From positions 1,860,001-1,924,000 of the forward strand of contig NZ_JBANDL010000002.1 in NCBI RefSeq assembly GCF_037027445.1: 64,000 nucleotides of DNA, written 5' to 3'. A model generated the notes under the pieces. The model was not told the DNA's origin, did no database searches, and was given only the letters and a program-made list of their open reading frames with translations. Positions 11,847-24,882 of this stretch are shown in pieces. How positions within the stretch are numbered: the stretch's first letter is position 1; every line of letters begins with the position of its first letter. The stretch comes from Lysobacter firmicutimachus. GTDB taxonomy: Bacteria > Pseudomonadota > Gammaproteobacteria > Xanthomonadales > Xanthomonadaceae. Position numbers and translations under genes: made by a program.

Positions 11847-12397
11847 TCGGTCAACCTCGCGCGCAACTTGTCCATCGCGTAGCGCAGCCGGGACTTCACG
11901 GTCTCGCGGCCGGCTCCGGTGATGGCGCCGATGTCCTCCAGACTGAGTTCCTGTTCCAGCCGCAGCAGCACGACTTCGCGCTGTTCCTGCGGCAATTCTT
12001 CGATGGCGCGCTGCAGCCGCCGGCGCTGTTCGAACTCCGACAGCTCGCGCTCGGGCGTAGTCGGGTCGGGCACGCGCGCGGCGCGCTCGTCGCCGTCCTC
12101 CGGCGCCGCCGGGCGGTGCTTGAGCCCGCGCCAGTGATCGTTGAGGCGGTTATGGGCGATCCGGAACAGCCAGGTGCTGAACGCCGCTTCCGGTTTCCAG
12201 CCGTGCCGCGCCGCGATCACCCGCTGCCAGACGTCCTGGAAAAACTCGTCGGCGAGCGCCGAATCACGGATTTGCCGCAGCAGGAAGCGGTACAAGGGGC
12301 CGCGATGACGCGCGTACAGCACCTCGAACGCGGCGGCATCGCCGCCGGTCCAGGCGAGCATGAGCACGTCGTCGCTGGCATCCGCACCGGAATTCAT
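11843..12397 (-). CDS. ECF-type RNA polymerase sigma factor
   Basis: 184 residues from the chosen ATG. Region 2 runs from DDVLMLAWTGGDAAAFEVLYARH to AFSTWLFRIAHNRLNDHWR and region 4 from LQRAIEELPQEQREVVLLRL to LEDIGAITGAGRETVKSRLRYA, ending with the helix KLRARLTE. The reading frame is open to ATG 12487, which would add 30 residues of low-complexity sequence; neither start has a good ribosome-binding site. The downstream gene overlaps the stop and probably encodes its anti-sigma partner. ECF factors respond to envelope or environmental stress; the signal here is unknown. Confidence 0.88.
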   Translation of the reverse strand: MNSGADASDDVLMLAWTGGDAAAFEVLYARHRGPLYRFLLRQIRDSALADEFFQDVWQRVIAARHGWKPEAAFSTWLFRIAHNRLNDHWRGLKHRPAAPEDGDERAARVPDPTTPERELSEFEQRRRLQRAIEELPQEQREVVLLRLEQELSLEDIGAITGAGRETVKSRLRYAMDKLRARLTE

Positions 12398-12584
12398 CCG
12401 CGGCAGGGTACGGCTTGGCGACGCCGACGGGAAGCGCTTGCGCGTCGCCGGAGCCTCGTATAGCGGTAGGTGCTGGGCCATCGGCATGATCGGGTCAACG
12501 GCCCGGGGCCCGGCATGGGGTTGGCCTATGCCGCTCCCGTAAAGCTCGCGTTATCCTGCGCCCTGCGCAGAAGGCGGCGATCCG

Positions 12585-15569
12585 GTGCACAGCAGTGACG
12601 TACTTCCAGTGGCGGCGGTAAGCGGGCGCTCGACTGCAGGCGACGCGCTGGCCTGCGCGCTGCAGGAAGCCTTGCCGGCCGGTTCGCAGGTCGTGGTGTG
12701 CTGGCGCGACGCGCAAGGCCGCGTTTCCGATTCGTCCACGCCGGGCGCGCCGGCACCGCTGCGCGCCGACGCCGCCGCCTGGCTGGAACGCGATCCGCCG
12801 GCGGTGGGCGCGTCCGGCGATACCCGCCCGGACCGCATCGAAGCCGCCTGGTGGCTGGAGGACGGCAGCCGCGCGGCGCTGGTCGCGGCCCTGCCGCAGT
12901 CCATGCCGACGCCGCTGCGCGCCGCTTGGCTGGCGATGGCGCGGCGCATCGTCGCCGCCGACCTGGCCGCGGTGCGCGCCCATGCCCGCGCCGAGGCGCT
13001 GGAGAAATCCGAGCGCCTGCAGCAGGCGCTGTACGGGATCGCCGACCTGGCCGGCTCGGGCCTGGAGATGAGCGATCTGCTCAGCCGCATCCACGGCGTG
13101 GTCTGCGGCCTGACCTATGCCGAGAATTTCTACATCGTGCTCTACGACGACGTCGCCGACACGATGCGCTTTCTGTACTTCGCCGACCGCGCCGACCCCT
13201 TCGTCGCCGACCCCGAGCAGGTGATCCGCGCCGCCGACATGCCCAACAGCCTGACCCTGGCCTTGCTGCGCCACGGCGAGGCGCTGCAGGGCAGTTCGAC
13301 CAGCCTGCGCGAGCTGCTGAACGTGCCGCCGGACGATTTCCACGGCCCCGACAGCGCCGACTGGCTCGGCGTGCCGATGCGCCGCGGCGAGCGGGTATGC
13401 GGCGCGATCGTGGTGCAGAACTACGACACGCCCGGCAGCTACGGCGAAGAGGACCGCGCCTTGCTGTCCTTCGTCGCCCAGCACATCCTGACCGCCCTCG
13501 ACCGCGTCCACGCCCGCGAAGAGCTCGAACGCCGCGTCGCCGAACGCACCTACGCCCTGCAGCTGAGCAACCGCGACCTGCAGGCCGAGATCATCGAGCG
13601 CCAGCGTTCCGAGCGCCTGCAGCGAGCGCTGTTCCGCATCGCCGAGCTGACCATCACCTCCGACACGCTGAGCCGGTTCTATTCCCAGGTCCACGACGTG
13701 GTCAGCGAGCTGCTGTACGCGCGCAATTTCTACATCGCGCTGCTGTCCGACGACGGCGAGCGCCTGCAGTTCCCGTACTCGATCGACGAGCGCGACATGA
13801 TCCGCGAATCGCGCCGGCTCGCCGACGGCCTGACCGAGTACGTGATCCGCCAGGGACGGCCGTTGTTGGCCGACCGCAACCGCATCGCCGAGCTGCACGC
13901 CCGCGGCGAGGTGCGCAGCCACGGCTCCGCCGCGCATTGCTGGCTGGGCGTGCCGCTGTTCCGCGACGAGGCGGTGGTCGGAGTGATCGCGATCCAGAGC
14001 TACTCGCGCGCGATCGCCTTCAACGCTCGCGACCAGGAGCTGCTGACCTTCGTCGCCCATCACATCAGCATCGGCCTGGCCCGCAAGCAGGCCCAGGACC
14101 GGCTGGTCACCGCGCACGGCGAACTGGAGCAGCGCGTGGCCTCGCGCACGCGCGAGCTGGCGCACAGCAATGCCGAACTGGTCGCACAGATCGGCGAACG
14201 CGTGCGCGCCGAGCAAAAGCTCACCCACCAAGCCTTGCACGACACCCTGACCGGGCTGCCGAACCGCGGCCGGTTGCTGGAACGCCTGGGGCAGGCCATC
14301 GCCCAGGCCCGTCGCGACCGGCGCTCGTTCGCGGTGCTGTTCCTCGACCTGGACCGGTTCAAGCTGGTCAACGACAGCGTCGGCCATTCGGCCGGCGACG
14401 AACTGCTGGTGGAAAGCAGCCGCCGGATCGTCGCCGCGGTGCGCGGCGAGGACATGGTGGCGCGGCTGGGCGGCGACGAGTTCGCGATCCTGATCGAGAA
14501 CATCGACGGCCTCGGCGCGGTCGAGGACATGGCGCACCGGGTTCTGCGCGCACTCGGCGAGCCGTGCTGGATCGCCGGGCGCGAGGTGTTTCCTTCCGCC
14601 AGCATCGGCATCGCGCTGTGGCATCCGCGGTATCGCGACGGCATCGAGCTGCTGCGCGACGCCGACGCCGCGATGTACCGGGCCAAGGGCCTGGGCCGCG
14701 GCCGTTGCGCGGTGTTCGACGAAGAAATGCGCGACCAGGCGATGCGCATCCTCGACCTGGAAGCCGACCTGCGCCGAGCCATCAACGGCGACGCCTTCGT
14801 CGCCTACTACCAGCCGATCGTGCGCCTGGACGACCGCGCCCTGATCGGCCACGAGGCCTTGTTGCGCTGGCGCCACGAAAAACGCGGCCTGCTGCTGCCG
14901 CGCGAATTCATCGGGGTGGGCGAGGACAGCGGCCTGATCGAAGAGGTCGACTGGATCCTGTACGGCCGCGCCGTGGCCGAGCTGGCGCGCGGCGGCGAGG
15001 GCTACATTTCGGTCAACGTCTCGCCGCGGCATTTCCGCTCGGGCGATTTCGCCGACCGCCTGCTGCGCCTGCTCGACGACGCCGGCGCCGATCCGCAGCG
15101 CCTGCGCATCGAGATCACCGAGGTCGCGCTGCTCGACGACGTCCCGCGCGCGCTGCGCATGCTGCGGACCCTGCGCAATCACGGCGTGCTGGCGCAATTG
15201 GACGATTTCGGCACCGGCTTCTCGGCGCTGTCGTATCTGCACCGGTTCCCGATCGAGTGCCTGAAGATCGATCAGAGTTTCGTCGCCGGCCTGGTCGGCG
15301 AATCGCGTCCGGAAAGCGTGGCGGTGGTGCGCGCGATCCAGGCGCTGGCCGGCACCCTGGCCATCCACACCATCGGCGAGGGCGTGGAAACCGAAGCTCA
15401 GCGCGCGGCCTTGCGCGAACTGGGCTGCGTTTACGGCCAGGGTTTCCTGTTCGGACGCCCGGCCGAGCGGCTGGCGACCGGCGCCGTCGCCGCCATGCCG
15501 ACGCCGGCGGGCGACGTCGCTGCGCCGGCCGCGTGCACGGCCGGCGCCTCGTCCTCGCTTACCGGCTGA
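12585..15569 (+). CDS. GAF-GAF-GGDEF-EAL cyclic-di-GMP protein
   Basis: 994 residues with no transmembrane segment. Two GAF-like sensory domains (about 140-310 and 340-510) are each followed by a helical linker (RVAERTYALQLSNRDLQ and RVASRTRELAHSNAELV). The GGDEF motif is intact at 629-633 with an RxxD inhibitory site (RGED) five residues before it. The EAL domain has E757-A-L, the metal-binding VNVSP, EITE and DDFGTG (from 873), LKIDQSF and GEGVET. Both cyclase and phosphodiesterase sites therefore look complete. Start is GTG 12585, read divergently from the sigma operon. Its last 11 bases overlap the end of the converging VWA gene. Confidence 0.92.
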   Translation: MHSSDVLPVAAVSGRSTAGDALACALQEALPAGSQVVVCWRDAQGRVSDSSTPGAPAPLRADAAAWLERDPPAVGASGDTRPDRIEAAWWLEDGSRAALVAALPQSMPTPLRAAWLAMARRIVAADLAAVRAHARAEALEKSERLQQALYGIADLAGSGLEMSDLLSRIHGVVCGLTYAENFYIVLYDDVADTMRFLYFADRADPFVADPEQVIRAADMPNSLTLALLRHGEALQGSSTSLRELLNVPPDDFHGPDSADWLGVPMRRGERVCGAIVVQNYDTPGSYGEEDRALLSFVAQHILTALDRVHAREELERRVAERTYALQLSNRDLQAEIIERQRSERLQRALFRIAELTITSDTLSRFYSQVHDVVSELLYARNFYIALLSDDGERLQFPYSIDERDMIRESRRLADGLTEYVIRQGRPLLADRNRIAELHARGEVRSHGSAAHCWLGVPLFRDEAVVGVIAIQSYSRAIAFNARDQELLTFVAHHISIGLARKQAQDRLVTAHGELEQRVASRTRELAHSNAELVAQIGERVRAEQKLTHQALHDTLTGLPNRGRLLERLGQAIAQARRDRRSFAVLFLDLDRFKLVNDSVGHSAGDELLVESSRRIVAAVRGEDMVARLGGDEFAILIENIDGLGAVEDMAHRVLRALGEPCWIAGREVFPSASIGIALWHPRYRDGIELLRDADAAMYRAKGLGRGRCAVFDEEMRDQAMRILDLEADLRRAINGDAFVAYYQPIVRLDDRALIGHEALLRWRHEKRGLLLPREFIGVGEDSGLIEEVDWILYGRAVAELARGGEGYISVNVSPRHFRSGDFADRLLRLLDDAGADPQRLRIEITEVALLDDVPRALRMLRTLRNHGVLAQLDDFGTGFSALSYLHRFPIECLKIDQSFVAGLVGESRPESVAVVRAIQALAGTLAIHTIGEGVETEAQRAALRELGCVYGQGFLFGRPAERLATGAVAAMPTPAGDVAAPAACTAGASSSLTG

Positions 15570-17436
15570 CCGCGACCTCGGTCGCCGGCGCGGCCGGGGG
15601 CGCGCCGATCTGGACGCGGGCGCGTTCGACCAGGCCGAGGAACTCCGCGCGCAGGCCCCAGCGATCGTCCAGGCGCACGCTGCGCGCGGTCGCGGCGATC
15701 TGCTCCCAGCCCCAGCCGTCGATCTGCTTGCCGCCGCGCAGCGCGTCGGCGAACGCGGCGACCGAGGCGGCGAAGCGCATCGAATCGCTGGCCACGGCGC
15801 GCAGGCCGGTCTTGCGCACCGGGGTTTCGATCAGTTGGCTGCGGTCTTCGCCGGGACGCTTGTAGCGCAGCTTGAGTAGGGCGATCTCGTCCTCGCCTCC
15901 GGCGTCGGCCGGCGCGGAGGCGGCATAACGCAGCGCCGGCAGGCGCGTGGCCTTGGAGCCGACCGGGGTGATCTCGTACAGCGCGGTGACCTGATGGCCG
16001 GCGCCGATGTCGCCGGCATCGACCTTGTCGTTGGCGAAGTCCTCGCGCTTGAGCAGGCGGTTCTCGTAGCCGATCAGGCGGTACTCGGCGACCTGGGCCG
16101 GGTTGAATTCGATCTGGATCTTGACGTCGCGGGCGATGGTCAGCAGGGTCGAGCCCATCTGCTCGACCAGCACTTTGCGCGCCTCCTGCGCGGTGTCGAT
16201 GTAGGCGTGGTTGCCGTCGCCGACGTCGGCCAGTTTTTCTGCCAGCGCATCGTTGTAGTTGCCCTGGCCGAAGCCGAGCGTGGTCAGGGCGATGCCGCTC
16301 TTGCGCTGGTCGGCGACGAGGGTTTCCAGGGCGTTGTTGTCGACCGTGCCGACGTTGAAATCGCCGTCGGTGGCCAGGATCACCCGGTTGACGCCGTTCT
16401 TGACGTAGGCCTGCCTGGCCATGGCGTAGGCCAGGCGGATGCCGTCGCCGCCGTTGGTGCTGCCGCCGGCCTGCAGCCGGTCCAGCGCGGCGAGAATCTC
16501 GTCCTGGCGATCGCCCGGCGTCGGCGGCAGCACCAGGCCGGCGGAGCCCGCGTAGACCACGATCGAGACCCGATCCTGCGGGCGCAGTTGGCGGGCCAGC
16601 ATCGAGAAGGCGTTCTTCAGCAGCGGCAGTTTGTCCGGCGACTCCATCGAGCCGGAGGTGTCGATCAGGAACACCAGGTTGGCGGGGGGCAGGGTGCGCT
16701 TGGGCACCTCAAAGCCCTTGATGCCGATCATCAGCAACTGGCGCTGCGCGTTCCAGGGCGCCGGCGCGAGTTCGGTGCTGACCTTGAAAGGCATAGCCAG
16801 CGAGGCGGGCGCCGGGTGCCGATAATCGAAGTAGTTGATGAACTCTTCCGCGCGCACCGCGTCGGCCGGCGGGCGCGTGCCGGCGTTGAGCATGCGCCGC
16901 ACGTTGGCGTAGCTGCCGGTGTCGACGTCGATGGAGAAGGTCGACAGCGGCTGTTCGCTGGCGCGCAGCACCGGATTGTCTTCGCGGGCGGCGTATTTCT
17001 CGGTGTTGGCCGGCTGGGCGTACACGGGCGGCGGCGGGGCGGGCGGCGCGATGAAGCCGAGCGCGGCCGGGGCGACCTTCAGGGCTTGCGGCGCCGCGCG
17101 CCGCAGGCGCGGGTCGGCGATGCGCGAGCCGGTGACCTGGACCCGTTCCAGCGCGGCGCCCGCCTTGGCTTCGGCGCGCGTTGGCGCCGGCGCGGCCGCC
17201 GGCGCGGCGACGGATGCGACCGCGGCTGCGTCGGCGGCTTGGACGGGTTCGATCGCGACGACATCGCCGGGCGCGGCCGCCTCGGCTTCGGCGGGCGGCG
17301 TTTCGGGCGCTTGCTTGGCCAGGTCGCCGGGCGCCTGGCAAGCGCCGAGCGACATGGCGAGGGCGGCGAGCAGGGCGACGCGCAGGGCGCGCGGGGTGGA
17401 GGAGGCGGGCTGGGCGGACGTGGCGCGGGCGGACAT
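15559..17436 (-). CDS. YfbK-like VWA domain lipoprotein
   Basis: 625 residues. A lipoprotein signal ends in LGAC with Cys33 as the lipidation site. An Ala-rich linker contains ERVQVTGSRIAD (bases 17119-17136). Next come the vWF_N-type domain (STFSIDVDTGSYANVRRML..AEEFINYFDYRHPAP), the von Willebrand A domain with MIDAS motif DTSGSM, and a C-terminal DUF3520-type domain (LIGYENRLLKREDF to the end). E. coli YfbK has the same architecture; function is unknown but probably metal-dependent protein binding at the outer membrane. ATG 17436 is preceded by AGGGAAG. Proximity to the ECF sigma operon and the shared VTGSRI motif suggest a linked role. Confidence 0.88.
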   Translation of the reverse strand: MSARATSAQPASSTPRALRVALLAALAMSLGACQAPGDLAKQAPETPPAEAEAAAPGDVVAIEPVQAADAAAVASVAAPAAAPAPTRAEAKAGAALERVQVTGSRIADPRLRRAAPQALKVAPAALGFIAPPAPPPPVYAQPANTEKYAAREDNPVLRASEQPLSTFSIDVDTGSYANVRRMLNAGTRPPADAVRAEEFINYFDYRHPAPASLAMPFKVSTELAPAPWNAQRQLLMIGIKGFEVPKRTLPPANLVFLIDTSGSMESPDKLPLLKNAFSMLARQLRPQDRVSIVVYAGSAGLVLPPTPGDRQDEILAALDRLQAGGSTNGGDGIRLAYAMARQAYVKNGVNRVILATDGDFNVGTVDNNALETLVADQRKSGIALTTLGFGQGNYNDALAEKLADVGDGNHAYIDTAQEARKVLVEQMGSTLLTIARDVKIQIEFNPAQVAEYRLIGYENRLLKREDFANDKVDAGDIGAGHQVTALYEITPVGSKATRLPALRYAASAPADAGGEDEIALLKLRYKRPGEDRSQLIETPVRKTGLRAVASDSMRFAASVAAFADALRGGKQIDGWGWEQIAATARSVRLDDRWGLRAEFLGLVERARVQIGAPPAAPATEVAVSR

Positions 17437-17548
17437 GGCGGCTTCCCTGGTGTGTGGACCTGAGAAGATCAACGCGCCGCCGCGGCGGACGGGGTTGGCG
17501 GCGGTCGAACTATTTTCCGGCCGCCGCCGGGTGCGCCGTGGGGCCGGC

Positions 17549-19027
17549 TCAGCCGGCCGGGTCGCGGATCACCAACAACCGCTGCTCGCTCATGTCCTCG
17601 ATCGCATAGCGCACGCCTTCGCGGCCCTGGCCGGAGTCCTTGACCCCACCGTAGGGCATGTTGTCGACGCGGAAGCTGGGCACGTCGCCGACGATCACGC
17701 CGCCGACGTCGAGCCGGTCCCAGGCGCGCATCGCATGATCGAGGCGACCGGTGAACACGCCGGCCTGCAGGCCGAAGTCGCTGTCGTTGACCCGCGCGAG
17801 CGCCCGTTCGTAATCGTCGAAGGGCTCGATCAACGCCACCGGCCCGAACGCTTCCTTGCGGTACAGCTCGGCGTCGCGCGGCACCTTTTCCAACAGCGTG
17901 GCCGGGATCATCGTGCCCTGGCGCGGGCCGCCGGCGATGCGCTTGGCGCCGCCCGCGAGCGCGCCGTCGATCCACGACTGGATGCGCTGCGCGGCCGGTT
18001 CGTCGACGACCGGGCCGATGAAGGTGGCCTCGTCGCGCGGATCGCCCATGCGCAGCGCGCCGACTGCGGCTTTGAGCTTCTTGCGCAGCTTGTCGTAGAC
18101 GTCGGCGTGGGCGTAGATGCGCTGCACGCTGATGCAGCTCTGGCCGCTCTGGTAATAGGCGCCGAACACCAGCCGCTGGACCACGTGGTCCAGGCTCGCG
18201 CCCGGGTCGGCATCGACGATGCAGGCGGCGTTGCCGCCCAGTTCCAAGGTGACCTTCTTCTTGCCGGCGCGGGCCTTGAGGTCCCAGCCGATCAGGCCGC
18301 CGGTGAAGCTCAGCAGCTTGATCCGCGGGTCCTCGACCAGCAACGAGGCGTCCTCGTTGGAGCAGCACAGGGCCGAGAACGCGCCTTCCGGCAGGTCGGT
18401 CTCGGCCAGCACTTCGGCGATGATCAACGCGCCGACCGGGGTCTTGATCGCCGGCTTGAGCACGAACGGGCAGCCGGCGGCGATCGCCGGCGCGACCTTG
18501 TGCGCGACCAGGTTGAGCGGGAAGTTGAACGGGGTAATGAAGCTGCACGGCCCGATCGGCACCCGTTTGACCATCCCGCGATAGCCGCGGGTGCGCGGCG
18601 AGATCTGCAGTTCGAGCAATTCGCCGGGGCTGCGGGTGGCTTCGTTGGCGGCGATGCGGAAGGTGTCGATCAGCCGGGTGACCTCGCCGCGCGCATCCTG
18701 GATCGGCTTGCCGGCTTCGATGCACAGCGCCAGGGCGAGTTCTTCGAAACGTTCGCCGAAACGGCGCACGCAGTGTTCGAGCACGTCGCGGCGGCGATCG
18801 GGGGCGAACTCGGCCATGGCCTCGCGCGCCGCGTGCGCGGCGGCGATCGCCTGGCGCACGGCGGCCGCGTCGGCCATCGCCACCCGCGTGGCGCGCTTGC
18901 CGCTGTACTTGTCCAGCACTTCCAGGTCGGTGTTGACGGCGACCGCGCGGTTGGCGAGGTAGTAGGGGTAGCTCGGCTTCAGGCCTTTGCCGGCGCGGGC
19001 CGCGGGGGCGGATTTGGACTTGGCCAT
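17549..19027 (-). CDS. NAD(P)-dependent aldehyde dehydrogenase
   Basis: 492 residues. Catalytic Cys298 (YYQSGQSC) and general base Glu262 (LELGGN) are present, as are the nucleotide-binding FTPFNFPLNL-type segment near 165 and KPAIKTP. It belongs to the large ALDH superfamily, nearest in feel to the lactaldehyde/glyceraldehyde-3-phosphate (GapN-like) branch; the substrate is not determined. ATG 19027 has GGAG seven bases upstream. It lies 46 bases behind the acetolactate synthase-like gene and is probably co-transcribed, so its substrate may be an aldehyde made by that ThDP enzyme. Confidence 0.88.
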   Translation of the reverse strand: MAKSKSAPAARAGKGLKPSYPYYLANRAVAVNTDLEVLDKYSGKRATRVAMADAAAVRQAIAAAHAAREAMAEFAPDRRRDVLEHCVRRFGERFEELALALCIEAGKPIQDARGEVTRLIDTFRIAANEATRSPGELLELQISPRTRGYRGMVKRVPIGPCSFITPFNFPLNLVAHKVAPAIAAGCPFVLKPAIKTPVGALIIAEVLAETDLPEGAFSALCCSNEDASLLVEDPRIKLLSFTGGLIGWDLKARAGKKKVTLELGGNAACIVDADPGASLDHVVQRLVFGAYYQSGQSCISVQRIYAHADVYDKLRKKLKAAVGALRMGDPRDEATFIGPVVDEPAAQRIQSWIDGALAGGAKRIAGGPRQGTMIPATLLEKVPRDAELYRKEAFGPVALIEPFDDYERALARVNDSDFGLQAGVFTGRLDHAMRAWDRLDVGGVIVGDVPSFRVDNMPYGGVKDSGQGREGVRYAIEDMSEQRLLVIRDPAG

Positions 19028-19073
19028 GGAACGCTCCGAAGCGAAATGGAAAAGGGAGGGCTGCGGCGCGCGC

Positions 19074-20720
<1,647 letters not shown>

Positions 20721-20809
20721 GCCGGACTCCATCGCGGGCAGGGCCCGAAGGCCGGCATGGTCGCGCAGTCCGCGTTAGCGGCAGGCGATGACCGCCGCGC
20801 GACGCGCCG

Positions 20810-22189
20810 CTACAACGGCAGCGCGGCCTGGCTCGGCACCGGTTCGTCGCGGTCGTCGGCTTCGACCCGAAGCCGCAGTTCGCCGTCGCCGACCCGGGCC
20901 GTGAGGCGCTCGCCGGCGGCGGCGTCGGCGACCCGGCGCACGACCCGGCCGTCGCGGTGCTGCAGGATGGCGTAGCCGCGCGCGACCGTGGCCAGCGGGC
21001 TGCAGGCTTCCAGCGAGCGCGCCAGTCCGCGCAGCCGCAGCTCCTCGGCGCGCAGCCGGCGCGCGATCGCGTTGCGCGGGCGCGGCGCCAGCGCGTTCAG
21101 GCGATCGCGCAGCGCGGCGATGCGGCGTTGCGGCTGGTGCGCGCGCAGCACCGCGTCGGCGTGACGCAGGCGTGCGCGTTCGCGCTCCACGCGCAGACTC
21201 CAGGCCTGTTCCAGCCGCCGCCAGGCCTCTTGCTGGCGGCTGCGCAGCGCGGCCAGCCGCGCCTGCGGGCGCAGCGCGTTGAGGCGCAGGCCGGCGCGGT
21301 CGCTGCGCTGCATCGCCTGGCGCAGGCGTTGCGCCTGCAGATTGCACAGCCGGGCATCGAGATTGCGCAGGCGGTGCAGCAGGTCTTCGCGTTGCGGCAC
21401 CAGCAATTCGGCCGCCACCGACGGAGTGGGCGCGCGCAGATCGGCGGCGAAATCGGACAGGCTGAAGTCGGTTTCGTGGCCGATCGCCGAGACCACCGGC
21501 ACGCTCGCCGCAGCGATGGTCCGCGCCAGGCGTTCGTCGTTGAACGCCCACAGGTCTTCCAGCGAACCGCCGCCGCGCGCCAGCACGATCACGTCGTAGC
21601 GTTGCGAAGCGTCGGCGCGCTGCAGCATGGCCGCGATCTGCGCTGCCGCGCCTTCGCCCTGCACCGGCACCGGCAGCACCTCGGCTTCGACCAGGGGAAA
21701 GCGGCGCGCCAGGACGCTGAGCACGTCGCGTACCGCCGCGCCGCTGGGCGAGGTGATCACCGCGATGCGACGGGCGAAGCGCGGCAGCTCGCGCTTGCGT
21801 TCGCGATCGAACAGGCCTTCGGCCGCCAGGCGCGCCTTGAGCTCCTCGAACGCGCGCCGCAGAGCGCCTTCGCCGGCCTCTTCCATGTGGTCGAGCACCA
21901 ACTGGTAGTCGCCGCGCGCTTCGTACAGGGTCAGCCGCCCTCGCGCGAGCACGCGCACGCCCTCGCGCGGGGCGAACTTCAGCCAACTGCTCTTGGGCTT
22001 GAACATCGCGCAGCGGACCTGGGCGCGCGCGTCCTTCAAGGTCATGTACAGATGGCCCGACGACGGCCGCGACAGATTGCCGAGCTCGCCCTCGACCCAG
22101 ATCAACGGAAAGGTATCTTCCAGCACGTTGCGCGCGAGCGCGTTGAGCTGGCTGGGGGTGAGGACGTCGTCGGGGGAACTGGGGGGCAT
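20810..22189 (-). CDS. xseA: Exodeoxyribonuclease VII large subunit
   Basis: 459 residues, family-typical. The N-terminal OB fold ([25 protein letters not shown]) is followed by the nuclease domain with [39 protein letters not shown] and [32 protein letters not shown] long Arg/Leu-rich coiled-coil and the C-terminal [13 protein letters not shown] element follow. It degrades single-stranded DNA to oligonucleotides together with XseB, which is not encoded here. Confidence 0.96.
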   Translation of the reverse strand: MPPSSPDDVLTPSQLNALARNVLEDTFPLIWVEGELGNLSRPSSGHLYMTLKDARAQVRCAMFKPKSSWLKFAPREGVRVLARGRLTLYEARGDYQLVLDHMEEAGEGALRRAFEELKARLAAEGLFDRERKRELPRFARRIAVITSPSGAAVRDVLSVLARRFPLVEAEVLPVPVQGEGAAAQIAAMLQRADASQRYDVIVLARGGGSLEDLWAFNDERLARTIAAASVPVVSAIGHETDFSLSDFAADLRAPTPSVAAELLVPQREDLLHRLRNLDARLCNLQAQRLRQAMQRSDRAGLRLNALRPQARLAALRSRQQEAWRRLEQAWSLRVERERARLRHADAVLRAHQPQRRIAALRDRLNALAPRPRNAIARRLRAEELRLRGLARSLEACSPLATVARGYAILQHRDGRVVRRVADAAAGERLTARVGDGELRLRVEADDRDEPVPSQAALPL

Positions 22190-22580
22190 GGCCAGACAGG
22201 AGCGAGGCGAGCCGCTCGGAGCGAAACGGGTGCGGCGATGGTAACCCGTCCCGTGCGCGGCTTCCGGGGCAGAGCGAACGCGTCGAGTGGAGCAGGGCGG
22301 ACAGGAAGGCCGGCCGGGGGAGTTCGGGCCGCTTCCGGAATCATCATGCCCGCCAAGGCGAGGGCCCGGAGATTTCGGAGCCCGGACGCGATCGCGCCCG
22401 GAAAATCCCCGCCTCCCCGGGATGACGCCCGCAGACAGGCGTAGCCGCCCCGCGCCAGAGCCATCGGGCCGATCCGCGGTGCCCGACCGGGCCGGAACTC
22501 CGTCGCGCTCGGCGCCGCGCGTCAGCCGCGCTTCACCCCCGCCGCACCTCTGTGCTGAGTCCCGGCGCTACAATGCGCCC
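22190..22580. other. Divergent intergenic region between xseA and ispG
   Basis: 391 bases with no gene that can be supported. It holds the promoters of the divergent xseA and ispG genes. The frame of ispG is open through most of it, but the sequence there is Pro/Arg-rich and outside the conserved protein. Confidence 0.6.
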
Positions 22581-23826
<1,246 letters not shown>

Positions 23827-23852
<26 letters not shown>

Positions 23853-24609
23853 AGCCGACCTCCGGCCCACGGACGCGGCCGGTAGCCACGAAGACGCCGC
23901 CTCGGTCCGCCGCGGGCCGGGCGACAGCGCGCTGCAGCAGGAGGCGCGCTTCGGCCTGGCCCTGTTGCGCCGCCACGGCTGGACCCTGGCCCTGGTCTTC
24001 CTCGGCTTGTTGTTGCCGCTGTGGGCTTTCGCCGAGCTGGCCGACGAGATCCACGAACGCGAGGCCATCGTCTTCGACGTGCCGGTCCTGCAGTACGCGC
24101 ACGGCCTGGCGCGCGAAGGTTTCGACAGCGCTTTCGTGCTGCTGTCGCAACTGGGTTATCTGTGGGGCGTGGTGCCGTTCGACATCGGCCTGGTGCTGAT
24201 GCTGAGCCTGCGCCGGCGCTTCCGCGAAGCCAGTTTCGCCGCGCTGGCGCTGGGCGGTTCGGGCCTGCTCAACATCGCCGCCAAGCAGTTCTTCGCCCGC
24301 GAGCGGCCGTCGCTGTGGGAGTCGATCGCGCCCGAGCACAACTACAGCTTCCCCAGCGGCCACGCGATGGGTTCGATGACCTTGTTGGTCACGCTGCTCC
24401 TGCTGAGCTGGCCGACGCGCTGGCGTTGGCCGGTGCTGATCGTCATGGTGCCGTTCGTGCCGGCGGTCGGCTTTTCGCGCCTGTACCTGGGCGTGCATTA
24501 CCCCTCCGACATCCTCGCCGGCTGGGCGGTGGCCACCGCCTGGGTCGTGGCGGTGTATCTGGTCGTGTACCGCGGCGGCTTGCTGCGGCCCTGGCACCGA
24601 CGTAGCTGA
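23827..24609 (+). CDS. PAP2 family membrane phosphatase
   Basis: 260 residues with about six transmembrane helices. The three phosphatase motifs are visible: KQFFARERP (KxxxxxxRP), PSGHAMGS, and [17 protein letters not shown]. The family dephosphorylates lipid phosphates such as phosphatidic acid or undecaprenyl diphosphate at the membrane. The 26-base overlap with ispG, an isoprenoid gene, is compatible with a prenyl diphosphate substrate, but this is inference. The N-terminal 40 residues are a charged cytoplasmic extension. Confidence 0.88.
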
Positions 24610-24882
24610 TTCGGGTCTCATCGGCAAGGGCGGATGCGGCCGTTGTGGGGTGCATTTCGCCAAATTAAGCAAAGCCATTCCGCAGATACTGCCAGAGGCG
24701 GGTAGGGGGTACCCTGTCCGCATGCGTTGTCACTTTTAGGGGGAAGTGAGCGACGCAGTCTTGCGGCCCGTGTTCGTTACCGGAACCGCAACAGATCGAC
24801 CTCTCCCTACACGGGTGCGCAACACCGGCCGCGTTGGCCGCGTTGCGCTTAGCGCATGCGTCAGCAAAGAGAGGCTAGGGGA

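Noticed and set aside
12495..15368. 957-codon minus-strand frame opposite the GGDEF-EAL gene
   Set aside because: The plus strand carries complete GAF, GGDEF and EAL motifs; the minus reading has none.
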